Source of the DNA: Flavipsychrobacter sp.
GTDB lineage: Bacteria; Bacteroidota; Bacteroidia; Chitinophagales; Chitinophagaceae
Length of the DNA: 54,273 nucleotides
NCBI GenBank assembly: GCA_025963465.1
Contig: JAOQAP010000096.1
Coordinates: forward strand, 1 to 54,273
Direction: 5' to 3'
Shown: piece after piece, positions 24,701 to 32,421 of the stretch
Layout: each line of letters opens with the position of its first letter
Numbering within the stretch: position 1 is the first letter of the stretch
Translations under genes and position numbers: made by a program
The notes under the pieces: model-generated
The model's database searches: none
Told to the model about the DNA's origin: nothing
What the model saw: only the letters and a program-made list of their open reading frames with translations

Positions 24701-24721
24701 GTCAATAAGTTTGTGGTGCTC

Positions 24722-25018
24722 TTATTTATCGTCCTCTTCTTCACCACCAGACAGTGGAAAGTCAGTATCTACATTGTCCAGCATATGGCCAAACCATGAT
24801 TTGCTATCGCCTTTTTCTTCGTTCTTTTCCATTTCCTCAGGGCCATCGGGTTCTATGCGCTCATCCGAATCATCTTCAGGCTCCAGGTCTTCGTCTGATT
24901 CACCACCCGATAATGGGAAGTCTGTATCTATCTTCTCCAGCATATCACCCAGCCATGTATGTTTCTTCTCTGGCTGGTCGTTATTTTCAGGAGTTATATT
25001 ATCATTTTCGTTTGCCAT
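24722..25018 (-). CDS. Acidic protein with a duplicated W-x-G-x-M-L...DTDFPLSGGE motif
   Basis: A 98-residue, very acidic protein without signal peptide or membrane segment. A 19-residue unit occurs twice: WLGDMLEKIDTDFPLSGGE near residue 22 and WFGHMLDNVDTDFPLSGGE near residue 74, with Asp/Glu-rich linkers around them (ESDEDLEPEDDSDE). No family was recognised. The repeated unit looks like a short linear binding motif, with each copy presented on a disordered acidic chain. It lies 77 bp downstream of the biotin carboxylase gene on the same strand, so the two may share a transcript. Function unknown. Confidence 0.75.
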   Translation of the reverse strand: MANENDNITPENNDQPEKKHTWLGDMLEKIDTDFPLSGGESDEDLEPEDDSDERIEPDGPEEMEKNEEKGDSKSWFGHMLDNVDTDFPLSGGEEEDDK

Positions 25019-25095
25019 GGCCGTTGTGTTTTATGTTGTTAACAAATATCCTGATTTTTTATCAAAAATCAATGTGAAATTATCTTAAATAATAA

Positions 25096-26577
25096 TTATC
25101 TGCGGTTAATCTTCCACTTGCTCACACTACCGGACTGCACTGCTGCTACATCACTCTGTTTCTTCTCCTGTCCCCATACCTGTGCGGCAAGTAAAGCGGC
25201 AACTTCCTCCACTGCTGCATCATCCTGGTACAGGTATTCCGGCTTAAAGTACTTTTCTATGAACTTGGTATCAAAGTTACCCGAACGGAAAGGCTCCGTC
25301 TGCACAGCCCATTTGCCAAACTCCAGCGTGGTCTGTATGCCTTTTATATAATACTCATCTATGGCCCTGCACAGGCGGTCTATAGCCTCATCACGGGTAC
25401 TTGCATAGGCGATCAGCTTGGCTATCATCGGGTCATAGAATATAGGTATATCCATGCCTTCTTCATAACCATCATCCACACGCACACCCGGGCCTTTTGG
25501 TGGCTGGTACATTTCCAGCTTGCCGGTGTCCGGCAGGAAGTTATTGAACGGATCTTCTGCACACACACGCAGTTCTATGGCATGTCCCGTTATCTTCAGG
25601 TCATCCTGTGTAAAGGAAAGTTTGTTGCCACGGGCTACATTTATCTGCTCTTTTACCAGGTCTATGCCTGTTATCATTTCCGTCACACAATGCTCCACCT
25701 GCAGGCGGGTGTTCATCTCCAGGAAGTAGAAGTTCAGTTGTTCATCCACCAGGAACTCTACCGTACCTGCACCATAGTAGTTGCACGACTGCGCTGCAGC
25801 TATGGCACATTCGCCCATTGCCTTTCTTACTTCCGGCGTCAGGCAACTGCTTGGTGCCTCCTCTATCAGTTTCTGGTGCCTGCGCTGTATGCTGCACTCC
25901 CGCTCGAACAGGTATACATAATTACCGTGCTGGTCGCCCATCAGCTGTATCTCTATATGCTTTGGTGCGGCTACATACTTCTCTATAAATACATCATCAT
26001 TTCCAAATGCATTGAGGGCTTCACTCTTTGCGGCACGTATCTGCTCTTCAAATTCTGCGGCGTTCTCTACCACACGCATACCCTTACCACCGCCACCTGC
26101 CGATGCTTTCACCAGTATGGGGAAGCCTATTTTTTCAGCTATCTTTTTGGCTTCTTCTATATCTTTCAGTGGTTCTTCTGTGCCGGGCACCATAGGTACG
26201 TTAAACTTCTTGGCCGCCTGCTTAGCGCCTATCTTGCTGCCCATTATCTCTATGGAGTGAGCAGACGGACCTATGAATATCAGCCCCGCATCTGTTACCG
26301 CTTTAGAGAATGACGCATTCTCGCTCAGGAACCCGTAACCGGGGTGTATACCTTGCGCACCTGTTTTCAATGCAGCTTCAATGATCTTTTCTGCATGCAG
26401 GTACGATTGTGCCGATAGGGCAGGGCCTATACAAACTGCCTCATCTGCATAACGCACAAAAGGCATGTTCCTGTCCGCCTCAGAGAATACAGCTACTGTT
26501 TTTATGCCCATTTCCTTTGCTGTGCGCATTACCCGCATAGCTATCTCACCACGATTGGCGATCAGTATTTTTTGCAT
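25096..26577 (-). CDS. accC: Biotin carboxylase subunit of an acyl-CoA carboxylase
   Basis: A 493-residue ATP-grasp enzyme that carboxylates biotin on a carrier protein using ATP and bicarbonate. Seen: ILIANRGEIAMRVMR, GIHPGYGFLSEN, the glycine-rich loop KASAGGGGKGMRVV, FERECSIQRRHQKLIEEAPS, EFLVDEQLNFYFLEMNTRLQVEHCVTE (written in part) and the C-terminal DDGYEEGM. Residues beyond about 450 form a 40-residue Ala/Glu-rich tail not found in E. coli AccC. No biotin carrier or carboxyltransferase gene is adjacent. It could therefore serve acetyl-CoA, propionyl-CoA or another acyl-CoA carboxylase. Confidence 0.9.
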   Translation of the reverse strand: MQKILIANRGEIAMRVMRTAKEMGIKTVAVFSEADRNMPFVRYADEAVCIGPALSAQSYLHAEKIIEAALKTGAQGIHPGYGFLSENASFSKAVTDAGLIFIGPSAHSIEIMGSKIGAKQAAKKFNVPMVPGTEEPLKDIEEAKKIAEKIGFPILVKASAGGGGKGMRVVENAAEFEEQIRAAKSEALNAFGNDDVFIEKYVAAPKHIEIQLMGDQHGNYVYLFERECSIQRRHQKLIEEAPSSCLTPEVRKAMGECAIAAAQSCNYYGAGTVEFLVDEQLNFYFLEMNTRLQVEHCVTEMITGIDLVKEQINVARGNKLSFTQDDLKITGHAIELRVCAEDPFNNFLPDTGKLEMYQPPKGPGVRVDDGYEEGMDIPIFYDPMIAKLIAYASTRDEAIDRLCRAIDEYYIKGIQTTLEFGKWAVQTEPFRSGNFDTKFIEKYFKPEYLYQDDAAVEEVAALLAAQVWGQEKKQSDVAAVQSGSVSKWKINRR

Positions 26578-26680
26578 GCGGCTAAGATAAGGTGGAATTA
26601 GGAATTTGGGGTTACATCTGAAATATTACCATTCAAAAAGTAGTTTCACCTCATTTTGACACTAATATAATGTGCGCTCA

Positions 26681-26711
26681 TTGGCACTACACCTCCTTAC
26701 CCTTATCTTTG
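26681..26711 (+). promoter_or_regulatory. Promoter of the OsmC gene
   Basis: TTGG (26681-26684), a 19-bp spacer and TATCTTTG (26704-26711), 27 bp before the start codon. It matches the Bacteroidota consensus apart from one base. Confidence 0.75.
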
Positions 26712-26738
26712 CTACTCAATTTTTAAAAACAGATACAC

Positions 26739-27152
26739 ATGAAACGTTATTCTACCGCCGTATGGAACGGCTCAGGCAAAGAGGGCAGTGGCCACCTTAC
26801 TTCACAAAGCACTACACTCAATAAAACTCAGTATTCCTACAAAAGCCGTTTTGAAGATGGCGTAGGTACCAACCCTGAAGAGCTGATAGCTGCTGCTCAC
26901 GCGGGCTGCTATACAATGAAGCTGTCTTTCCTTCTTGGTGGTGCAGGTTTCACACCTACAGAGCTGGAAACAAAATGCGACATCACTCTTGACAACGGTG
27001 TGATCACTAAAAGCGAATTGACCGTAAAAGGCAATGTGCCGAACATCTCTAACGATGACTTTAAAAAATTAGCAGAACAAGCACATGCAGAATGCCTCGT
27101 AGGCAAGCTGTTCAATTGCGAAAAGACTTTATTGTCTGCATCTTTAGCTTAA
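26739..27152 (+). CDS. osmC: OsmC family peroxidase
   Basis: A 137-residue protein of the OsmC/Ohr fold that reduces organic hydroperoxides. Both redox Cys are present: AAAHAGCYTMKLS at about residue 58 and AHAECLVGKLF at about 121. TNPEELIAAAH preceding the first Cys is diagnostic. It resembles the OsmC subgroup more than Ohr because of SAVWNGSGKEGSGH-like N-terminal strands. It is cytoplasmic, with its own promoter and a strong convergent terminator. The gene symbol follows the family name. Confidence 0.92.
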   Translation: MKRYSTAVWNGSGKEGSGHLTSQSTTLNKTQYSYKSRFEDGVGTNPEELIAAAHAGCYTMKLSFLLGGAGFTPTELETKCDITLDNGVITKSELTVKGNVPNISNDDFKKLAEQAHAECLVGKLFNCEKTLLSASLA

Positions 27153-27153
27153 G

Positions 27154-27330
27154 GCTGGATGCTGGTTTCTCGATACTTGATACTGGATGTCCGTATTATT
27201 TTTTGAAGCTGGCTCTTGAGTTGACATAAACCATAAATGACAAAGCCCCGAATATCGGGGCTTTGTCATTCTTATCAAGTATCTAATATCGAGTATCTAG
27301 CATCCAGAAACCAGCATCCAGTACCCAGTA
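27154..27330. repeat. Nested inverted repeat between osmC and the E2 gene
   Basis: Outer arms CTGGATGCTGGTTTCT (27155-27170) and their exact complement (27306-27321) enclose tandem GATACT/CATCCAG-type units and the 16-bp-stem terminator at 27236-27270. Related GATACT-, ATCGAGTATCT- and CCAGCATCCAG-like units are repeated on both sides. Confidence 0.8.
27236..27270. terminator. Bidirectional terminator
   Basis: A perfect 16-bp stem (left arm AATGACAAAGCCCCGA) with a 3-base loop, ATA, between the convergent osmC and E2 genes. Confidence 0.85.
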
Positions 27331-27333
27331 TCA

Positions 27334-28683
27334 TTACACAAGCATCGTCACCGGGTTTTCCAGGTGTGCTTTCAGTGTCTGCAGGAAGCGGGATCCTACT
27401 GCGCCGTCTACTACACGGTGGTCGCAGCTCAGTGTCAGCTTCATCAGCTGACGAGTCACTACCTGGCCGTTCTCTATTACCGGAGTAGGTGTTATTTTAC
27501 CTACCGCCAGTATGCAGCTATCCGGTGGATTGATGATGGCTGTAAACTCATCTATGTCCATCATGCCCAGGTTAGAGATAGTAAATGTATTACCCGTAAA
27601 CTCTGCAGGCTGTATCTTCTTGGTACGTGCTTTTTCATACAGGCTGCCTGCTTCCTGTGCTATCTGCGACAGAGATTTCTGATCAGCAAATTTGATCACA
27701 GGTACTATCAGGCCTTCTTCTACAGCTACTGCTGTACCTATATGAATGTGGTGGTTCTGGCGGATGAAATCACCCATCCATGAGCTGTTTACCGCAGGAT
27801 GCCTGCGCAGCGCTATAGCACATGCTTTAATTACAAGGTCGTTAAATGATACCTTCACGGGAGACATGTCATTGATGGCCTTGCGTGCTTCTATCGCCTT
27901 GTCCATAGTAATGGTCATACGCAGGTAGAAGTGCGGTGCTGTGAACATACTGTCAGACAGTTTCTTCGCAATGATCTTGCGCATCTGTGTCAACGGTGTA
28001 TCTGTATGGCCTTCCACACCTGCAGGCTGAGCCACAGGCATTGCTGCCGGAGCTTTCGCGCCCTGCTGTGCTGGTGCACCTGCCGCAGCCGGTGTGTGAC
28101 TGTCTATATCCCTCTTTATGATCCTTCCATTATCACCGCTGCCTTTTACTTCGTGTATGTCCACACCTTTTTCCTCAGCCAGTTTCTTGGCCAGCGGAGA
28201 TGCTTTCACGCGGTCGTCACCGGTTTGTGCCGGGGCAGCTTCAGCAGCAGGTGCTGCCTGTGCAGGAGCTTCCTGTTTTGGTTGCTCGGCAGGTGCCGGT
28301 GCAGCAGCATCAGCACCTGGCTTAGCTTCCTCCTTTGCAGGGGCAGCGGCCGGTTTCTGTTCTGCGGCCGGTTGTGCCGGCGCGGCCTCAGCAGCAGGCT
28401 TTGCGCCACCGCCTTCCGCATCCAGTATAGACTTATAGTCTTCGCCCGGCTTACCTATTATTGCCATAATGCCGTTCACAGGCACGCCTTTTCCTTTTTC
28501 TACGCCTATGTACAGCAGTGTACCATCTACATAAGGCATCACTTCCATGGTCGCCTTATCAGTTTCCACTTCCGCTATTATATCGTCCGACTTTACTGTG
28601 TCGCCTACTTTTTTGTGCCATTCTGCTATAACACCTTCCTTCATTGTATCACTCAACAAAGGCATACGTACCGCTTCCGCCAT
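27334..28683 (-). CDS. pdhC: Pyruvate dehydrogenase E2, dihydrolipoamide acetyltransferase
   Basis: A 449-residue protein. The lipoyl domain (1-80) has EVETDKATMEV with the lipoyl-Lys. It is followed by an Ala/Pro/Glu-rich flexible linker (about 92-160), the peripheral subunit-binding domain (about 160-195, VKASPLAKKLAEEKGVDI and GSGDNGRI), and a catalytic domain ending in LSCDHRVVDGAVGSRFL, where His and Asp of the HxxxD motif are present. It transfers acetyl groups from lipoamide to CoA. Neither E1 nor E3 is adjacent. The same fold serves branched-chain 2-oxo acid complexes, but the MPLLSDTMKEGVIAEW start favours the pyruvate enzyme. Confidence 0.9.
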   Translation of the reverse strand: MAEAVRMPLLSDTMKEGVIAEWHKKVGDTVKSDDIIAEVETDKATMEVMPYVDGTLLYIGVEKGKGVPVNGIMAIIGKPGEDYKSILDAEGGGAKPAAEAAPAQPAAEQKPAAAPAKEEAKPGADAAAPAPAEQPKQEAPAQAAPAAEAAPAQTGDDRVKASPLAKKLAEEKGVDIHEVKGSGDNGRIIKRDIDSHTPAAAGAPAQQGAKAPAAMPVAQPAGVEGHTDTPLTQMRKIIAKKLSDSMFTAPHFYLRMTITMDKAIEARKAINDMSPVKVSFNDLVIKACAIALRRHPAVNSSWMGDFIRQNHHIHIGTAVAVEEGLIVPVIKFADQKSLSQIAQEAGSLYEKARTKKIQPAEFTGNTFTISNLGMMDIDEFTAIINPPDSCILAVGKITPTPVIENGQVVTRQLMKLTLSCDHRVVDGAVGSRFLQTLKAHLENPVTMLV

Positions 28684-28708
28684 AAATATTGTTCTGTATT
28701 TTAAAAGT

Positions 28709-28739
28709 CAAAAGTAAGTCTAATTGCTTAATTAGTCAA
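28709..28739 (-). promoter_or_regulatory. Promoter of the E2 gene
   Basis: TTGA (28736-28739), a 19-bp spacer and TACTTTTG (28709-28716) on the minus strand, 26 bp before the start. Confidence 0.65.
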
Positions 28740-28848
28740 TTGGGTAGTTAGTTAATTAGTTAAAATGTTAATTAGTTAATAAGTCCCCACCATTAACCCA
28801 ACAAAACCATACCCAATTCCAACCATAAGTTCCACGCAACAAGAGCAG

Positions 28849-28868
28849 CTCCCCTTTAGGGGTTGGGG
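28849..28868. repeat. CCTTTAGG-core dispersed repeat
   Basis: CTCCCCTTTAGGGGTTGGGG, matching 19 of 20 bases with 7611-7630. It lies 16 bp after the dnaX stop and may act as its terminator hairpin. Confidence 0.7.
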
Positions 28869-28884
28869 GTTTGAGTTTTGGGGT

Positions 28885-30702
28885 TTAATACTCTATCTGC
28901 ATCCCCAACCCATCCTTCAGCTTTGCCAGGTTCGGGTTTTTGTTCGCCATCACATCAAATACCTCGCTTTTGCTCAGCACGGCGTTCTTCTTCAGCTCGG
29001 CCAGCATCTGCTCATCTTCCTGCACCTCCATAGTTATACGCACGATCATCTTTGTCTGCTCACGGTAGAAATCTATAAGCGATGTACGCTGTTCTTTGGC
29101 ATACATATCTATCAGGTTGGTAGGCGATATGATGCGCACCTCGTCCGGTGGGTATACCTCCAGCTTCATCATTTTGAACTGGGCATAGATCACCGTTTTA
29201 TCCGTCTCCTGCAGGTGTTTTTTGTATTGTTCAAACAGCTCTGTTGCCCTTTCTATGCTAAGCGTTTTAGGTACACTGCTCTGGTTGGCAGCCACATCGC
29301 TTGCAGCCTCATCTATACCGGAGAGCATGTTCATGCTCAGCCTGCGGTTGTTAGACGGTGGCGGCGGTACCGCCCGTTCCATTACCGGGGCAGGGGGTGG
29401 GGGTGCTGCCGACTTTACTACCTGTGGCGCTGGAGCAGCCTGCGGCACCGGTTGCGGGGCAGGCTCCTGTACCACTGGTTGCGCTGCAGCTACCGGCTGG
29501 TAAGGAGCAGGTGGTGGTGTATTATTTATCGGTGCTGCAGGTGCAGCTCCTACACTATTAGAGTTTTTTTTTAAATCACCGGCCTCAGCCTGTTGCCCTG
29601 ATACTGACTGCAGCAGGAAGCATAGCCTTATCAGGCACATCTCCACATGCAGGCGCTTATTGGTAGCGTTCTTGTATTGCAGCTCGCTGTCGTTAATTAT
29701 GTTCAGCGCAGAGAGTATAAATGAAGGAGGCGTCTGGTTGGCCTTTTCATTATACATGGGCTTGTGGTCGTTAGGCACGTCCAGTAGCTTGGCCATACGT
29801 GCATCTTTGCACAGCAGCAGGTTGCGGAAATGCTCTGCCAGTCCGCTGATGATGGTATCGCCCTCAAAACCCTTTTCCAGTGCCTGGTCCAGCAGCAGCA
29901 AGGTGCTTGCCACGTCCTGGCTCAGCATACTGTCTGTAAGGCGGAAGTAGTATTCCGCATCCAGCAGGTTCAGGTGCTCCATGGTATTCTTATAGGTCAG
30001 CATACCATTGGTAAAGCTGGCTATACGGTCGAGCATGGAGAGGGCATCACGCATACAGCCTTCGCTCTTCTGCGCTATTACGTGAAGGGATGCTTCCTGC
30101 GCTATCATGCCTTCTTTGGTGGCTATGCTTTGCAGGTGGTCCGATATATCGTGGGTAGTTATTCTCTTGAATTCAAATATCTGGCAGCGGCTCTGTATGG
30201 TAGGCAGCACCTTGTGTTTCTCTGTAGTGGCCAGTATGAAGATAGCATAGGGTGGTGGCTCTTCCAGTGTCTTCAGGAAGGCGTTGAACGCAGCCGCAGT
30301 CAGCATGTGTACCTCATCTATTATATACACCTTGTACCTGCCCTGCTGAGGGGCAAAGCGTACCTGGTTAGTAAGCTCACGAATATCATCTACAGAGTTG
30401 TTGCTTGCCGCATCCAGCTCAAAGACGTTGAAAGAAGAATTATTCTTAAAGCTCACACAGGTAGGGCACACACCGCATGCCTCCATATCGGCAGTAGGCG
30501 TTTCGCAGTTAATGGTCTTGGCCAGTATACGCGCACACGTGGTCTTGCCCACACCACGCGGCCCGCAGAACAAAAACGCATGTGCCAGGTGCTGGTTCTT
30601 TATGGCATTTTTAAGGGTAGTGGTAATATGCTCCTGCCCCACAACCGTATCAAAGGTTTGCGGCCTGTACTTCCTCGCTGAAACTATATAATTATCGCTC
30701 AT
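28885..30702 (-). CDS. dnaX: DNA polymerase III subunits gamma/tau
   Basis: A 605-residue clamp-loader ATPase. Domain I-II (1-240) has Walker A GPRGVGKTT, a zinc module (Cys at CETPTADMEACGVCPTC), Walker B VYIIDEVHML and the SRC/TTIQSRCQ sensor 1 block. Domain III (about 240-370) is helical. Residues 395-470 are Pro/Ala-rich. The tau-specific end (about 485-605) contacts the polymerase and helicase. At codons 377-380 a run of nine A (29564-29572) lies exactly after domain III. A one-base slip either way gives an early stop, so a gamma-like form of about 381 residues is predicted. Confidence 0.95.
   Translation of the reverse strand: MSDNYIVSARKYRPQTFDTVVGQEHITTTLKNAIKNQHLAHAFLFCGPRGVGKTTCARILAKTINCETPTADMEACGVCPTCVSFKNNSSFNVFELDAASNNSVDDIRELTNQVRFAPQQGRYKVYIIDEVHMLTAAAFNAFLKTLEEPPPYAIFILATTEKHKVLPTIQSRCQIFEFKRITTHDISDHLQSIATKEGMIAQEASLHVIAQKSEGCMRDALSMLDRIASFTNGMLTYKNTMEHLNLLDAEYYFRLTDSMLSQDVASTLLLLDQALEKGFEGDTIISGLAEHFRNLLLCKDARMAKLLDVPNDHKPMYNEKANQTPPSFILSALNIINDSELQYKNATNKRLHVEMCLIRLCFLLQSVSGQQAEAGDLKKNSNSVGAAPAAPINNTPPPAPYQPVAAAQPVVQEPAPQPVPQAAPAPQVVKSAAPPPPAPVMERAVPPPPSNNRRLSMNMLSGIDEAASDVAANQSSVPKTLSIERATELFEQYKKHLQETDKTVIYAQFKMMKLEVYPPDEVRIISPTNLIDMYAKEQRTSLIDFYREQTKMIVRITMEVQEDEQMLAELKKNAVLSKSEVFDVMANKNPNLAKLKDGLGMQIEY
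29564..29572 (-). other. Nine-A slippery run in dnaX
   Basis: On the minus strand the codons are TTA AAA AAA AAC TCT AAT AGT. One extra A (or a -1 slip) reads AAA AAA CTC TAA. One A fewer reads ACT CTA ATA GTG TAG. Both new frames stop at once, and the run also contains the heptamer A-AAA-AAC. Confidence 0.7.
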
Positions 30703-30760
30703 TAATGCTGTTAGTCGTAAGTCGTAAGTCCAAAGTAGAAAGCACGACCAGTATCTGCTA

Positions 30761-30791
30761 CAAATTTACCGTAAAACAGGGGATAATAAAA
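30761..30791 (-). promoter_or_regulatory. Promoter of dnaX
   Basis: TTTT (30788-30791), a 19-bp spacer and TAAATTTG (30761-30768) on the minus strand. The leader is about 55 nt and contains repeated GTCGTAA-type units. Confidence 0.65.
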
Positions 30792-30934
30792 GTCAGGTTT
30801 TTACAGGTGTGGATAGGGTGTGTAAAGGGATATATGGTTATAATTTTTATCGGTGGCATACCTGCCCATGCCCAGCTGTTACAACGCTATGAGCATTACT
30901 GTGAGCGATTATATTGCTGCTATGGTCATTTATC

Positions 30935-30965
30935 TTGTTTATTATTCTCATAATTCGTAAATTTG
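30935..30965 (+). promoter_or_regulatory. Promoter of the toxin-antitoxin pair
   Basis: TTGT (30935-30938), a 19-bp spacer and TAAATTTG (30958-30965). The antitoxin GTG start is 5 bp downstream, so the mRNA is probably leaderless. Confidence 0.65.
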
Positions 30966-30969
30966 TTAT

Positions 30970-31239
30970 GTGGAACCTTTAAGCATAGAAATATTAAACC
31001 CAAAGGCTTTGCAGCTCATTATGGAGTTGCAGAAACTCAACCTTATTAGAATTACTAAAGGATTGGTTAAGCAGGGCAATAGTGCAAGTGTGGTAACAGA
31101 AGCAGAAAACGATGAGCAGGCATGGAAAGATATAGCTGCAAAAAACTTCCTGAAAGGGTATAGTGATGATGAGCCTGACTATACGCTCAATGACATAAAA
31201 GAACCCAACCCTGAATACAAAGCATGGAAGGAAAAATAA
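30970..31239 (+). CDS. Antitoxin partner of a MazF-type toxin
   Basis: An 89-residue protein starting at GTG (30970); a stop codon lies 12 bp upstream in frame. The N-terminus (EILNPKALQLIMELQKLNLI) resembles short DUF2281-type antitoxins. It is followed by a helical acidic C-terminal part (DDEPDYTLNDIKEPNPEYK) suited to wrapping a toxin. It overlaps the toxin gene by 16 bp in another frame. The likely role is neutralising the toxin and perhaps repressing the operon. No ribbon-helix-helix or HTH was recognised. Confidence 0.75.
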   Translation: MEPLSIEILNPKALQLIMELQKLNLIRITKGLVKQGNSASVVTEAENDEQAWKDIAAKNFLKGYSDDEPDYTLNDIKEPNPEYKAWKEK

Positions 31240-31556
31240 TCGTCACAGTATTTCCACAGGACGAACAGAAGAAACTCCGTCCGGCTTTAGTGCTTCGTGA
31301 ATTTCCCAAATATGGTGATGTACTGGTTTGTGGTATTACTTCCCGCCTTTATCAATACGAGAAAGATCTTGACCTGTTACTTGACTTTACTCATCCCGAT
31401 TTTACAAAAACCGGCTTAAAGGCTCCCGGTGTATGCAGACTGAATATGCTTACTATGCTTTCTGTAGAAAATATCAACGGAACAATAGGCAAGGTTAGTA
31501 GTGATACACACCATGGCTTACTGAACGTATTGGCCGATTATCTGGTAAAGAAATAA
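31224..31556 (+). CDS. PemK/MazF family toxin
   Basis: A 110-residue protein with the CcdB/PemK fold. Seen: an early strand ending in PQDEQKKLRPALVLRE (the R-P-x-x-V-L signature), VCGITSRL, KAPGVCRLNMLTMLS, and a C-terminal helix (HHGLLNVLADYLV). MazF toxins are sequence-specific endoribonucleases that cut mRNA. The start overlaps the antitoxin gene by 16 bp, as in typical type II pairs. Cleavage specificity is unknown. Confidence 0.85.
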   Translation: MEGKIIVTVFPQDEQKKLRPALVLREFPKYGDVLVCGITSRLYQYEKDLDLLLDFTHPDFTKTGLKAPGVCRLNMLTMLSVENINGTIGKVSSDTHHGLLNVLADYLVKK

Positions 31557-31614
31557 ACTTCTCAAGTCATTTAAATACTGCTCACGGATAGAAGTAACAA
31601 TCCCTGCACCATCA

Positions 31615-32172
31615 CTATTTCACATAATGCAGCGCAACATACCCTGAGTCAAATACCTTTGAATCTACAAGCTTCAATTGCAGGCTTTCCGGTAAGTTGG
31701 TGTCATCTAAAAAGCGTCTTCCTGCTCCTGCCATTATTGGCTGCACCATTATATGGAATTCATCTACCAGGCCCAGCGCTATCAGCTGCGAGGGAATGTC
31801 TACGCCGCCGGTCGAAATATTTCTGCCCGGCTGTTGTTTAAGTTTTATTATTTCTTGCTCCAGGTTGCCCCTGATGATGCTCGTGTTTTTTCCTTCCACT
31901 TTGTCCAGCGTGCGGGAACAAACAACTATGTTATCTATAGAAGCAAATGCATCAGCGAAATCGTTTATCGACTTTGTAGGTCCTGAATGGTCCTTTGCCA
32001 TATCGGGCCAGAAGGGCACCATCAGCTCATAGGTTTTACGGCCATACAGCAGTGTGTCGGCCTCCCGCATCAGCTGCGCAAAGTATTCATGCACGTCCTC
32101 ATGACCAGTGCCTTTGGTATGGTCGCAGCAGCCGTCTAATGTCAGGTTTATTCCGAATATCAGTTTTCTCAT
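31615..32172 (-). CDS. Dihydrofolate reductase family protein (RibD C-terminal fold)
   Basis: A 185-residue protein from the ATG at 32172 (MRKLIFGINLTLDG). It matches the RibD_C/DHFR-like fold: INLTLDGCCDH, TLLYGRKTYELM, NIVVCSRTL, and PGRNISTGGVDIPSQL for the nucleotide-binding turn. The end is DEFHIMVQPIMAGAGRRF. Such stand-alone proteins in Bacteroidota are NADPH-dependent reductases of unknown substrate. A true folate role cannot be claimed. It is convergent with the toxin gene. Confidence 0.88.
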   Translation of the reverse strand: MRKLIFGINLTLDGCCDHTKGTGHEDVHEYFAQLMREADTLLYGRKTYELMVPFWPDMAKDHSGPTKSINDFADAFASIDNIVVCSRTLDKVEGKNTSIIRGNLEQEIIKLKQQPGRNISTGGVDIPSQLIALGLVDEFHIMVQPIMAGAGRRFLDDTNLPESLQLKLVDSKVFDSGYVALHYVK

Positions 32173-32282
32173 GATGTTTAGTTTTCCTGAAATTAGGAAC
32201 TTTTTTTTCAATGTAAAAAAGCAGTGCTGTTCATCTTTTGTTTCTTAAAGTCTATGCCTGATTCTATAGCATTTAACTGAGA

Positions 32283-32371
32283 GCCGTCTCGCGGAACTCC
32301 CCTCCTGTTTTTAGGAGGGGCAGACGAGCGGAACAGCGAAGCTGTTAGTAGCGAGGCGGGGTGGTAGACTC
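32283..32371. repeat. Long structured intergenic repeat element
   Basis: It has CTCGCGGAACTCCCCTCCTG, then TTTTTAGGAGGGG (hairpin about 32294-32316), then GAGCGGAACAGCGAAGCTG and AGCGAGGCGGGGTGGTAG. The layout resembles Bacteroidota dispersed repeats. Only one copy was seen here. Confidence 0.5.
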
Positions 32372-32421
32372 GCATACATGCTCACAAAAAGAACTAATAA
32401 GCCCCATGAGCAGCAGCACAA

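Larger units (their letters stand above)
24382..24721. other. Gene-free 340 bp with two hairpins and a repeat
   Basis: It contains hairpin 24400-24432, a GC-rich stretch with CCGGTC-TGC-GACCGG (about 24488-24502), repeat copy 3 (24559-24611) and hairpin 24666-24700. The two long hairpins share the GCCCATAA core. A short open frame inside (about 24365-24568) has no family resemblance and was not called. Confidence 0.6.

Noticed and set aside
27931-28704. 257-residue Cys/Arg-rich frame antisense to the E2 gene
   Set aside because: It is the complement of the Ala/Pro linker and lipoyl region; not protein-like.
29830-30681. 283-residue open frame antisense to dnaX
   Set aside because: Composition follows the dnaX codon pattern on the other strand; low-complexity Tyr/Leu-rich product without motifs.
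30705-30953. 82-residue frame between dnaX and the toxin pair
   Set aside because: It covers the dnaX leader and promoter of the antitoxin; translation is not protein-like.
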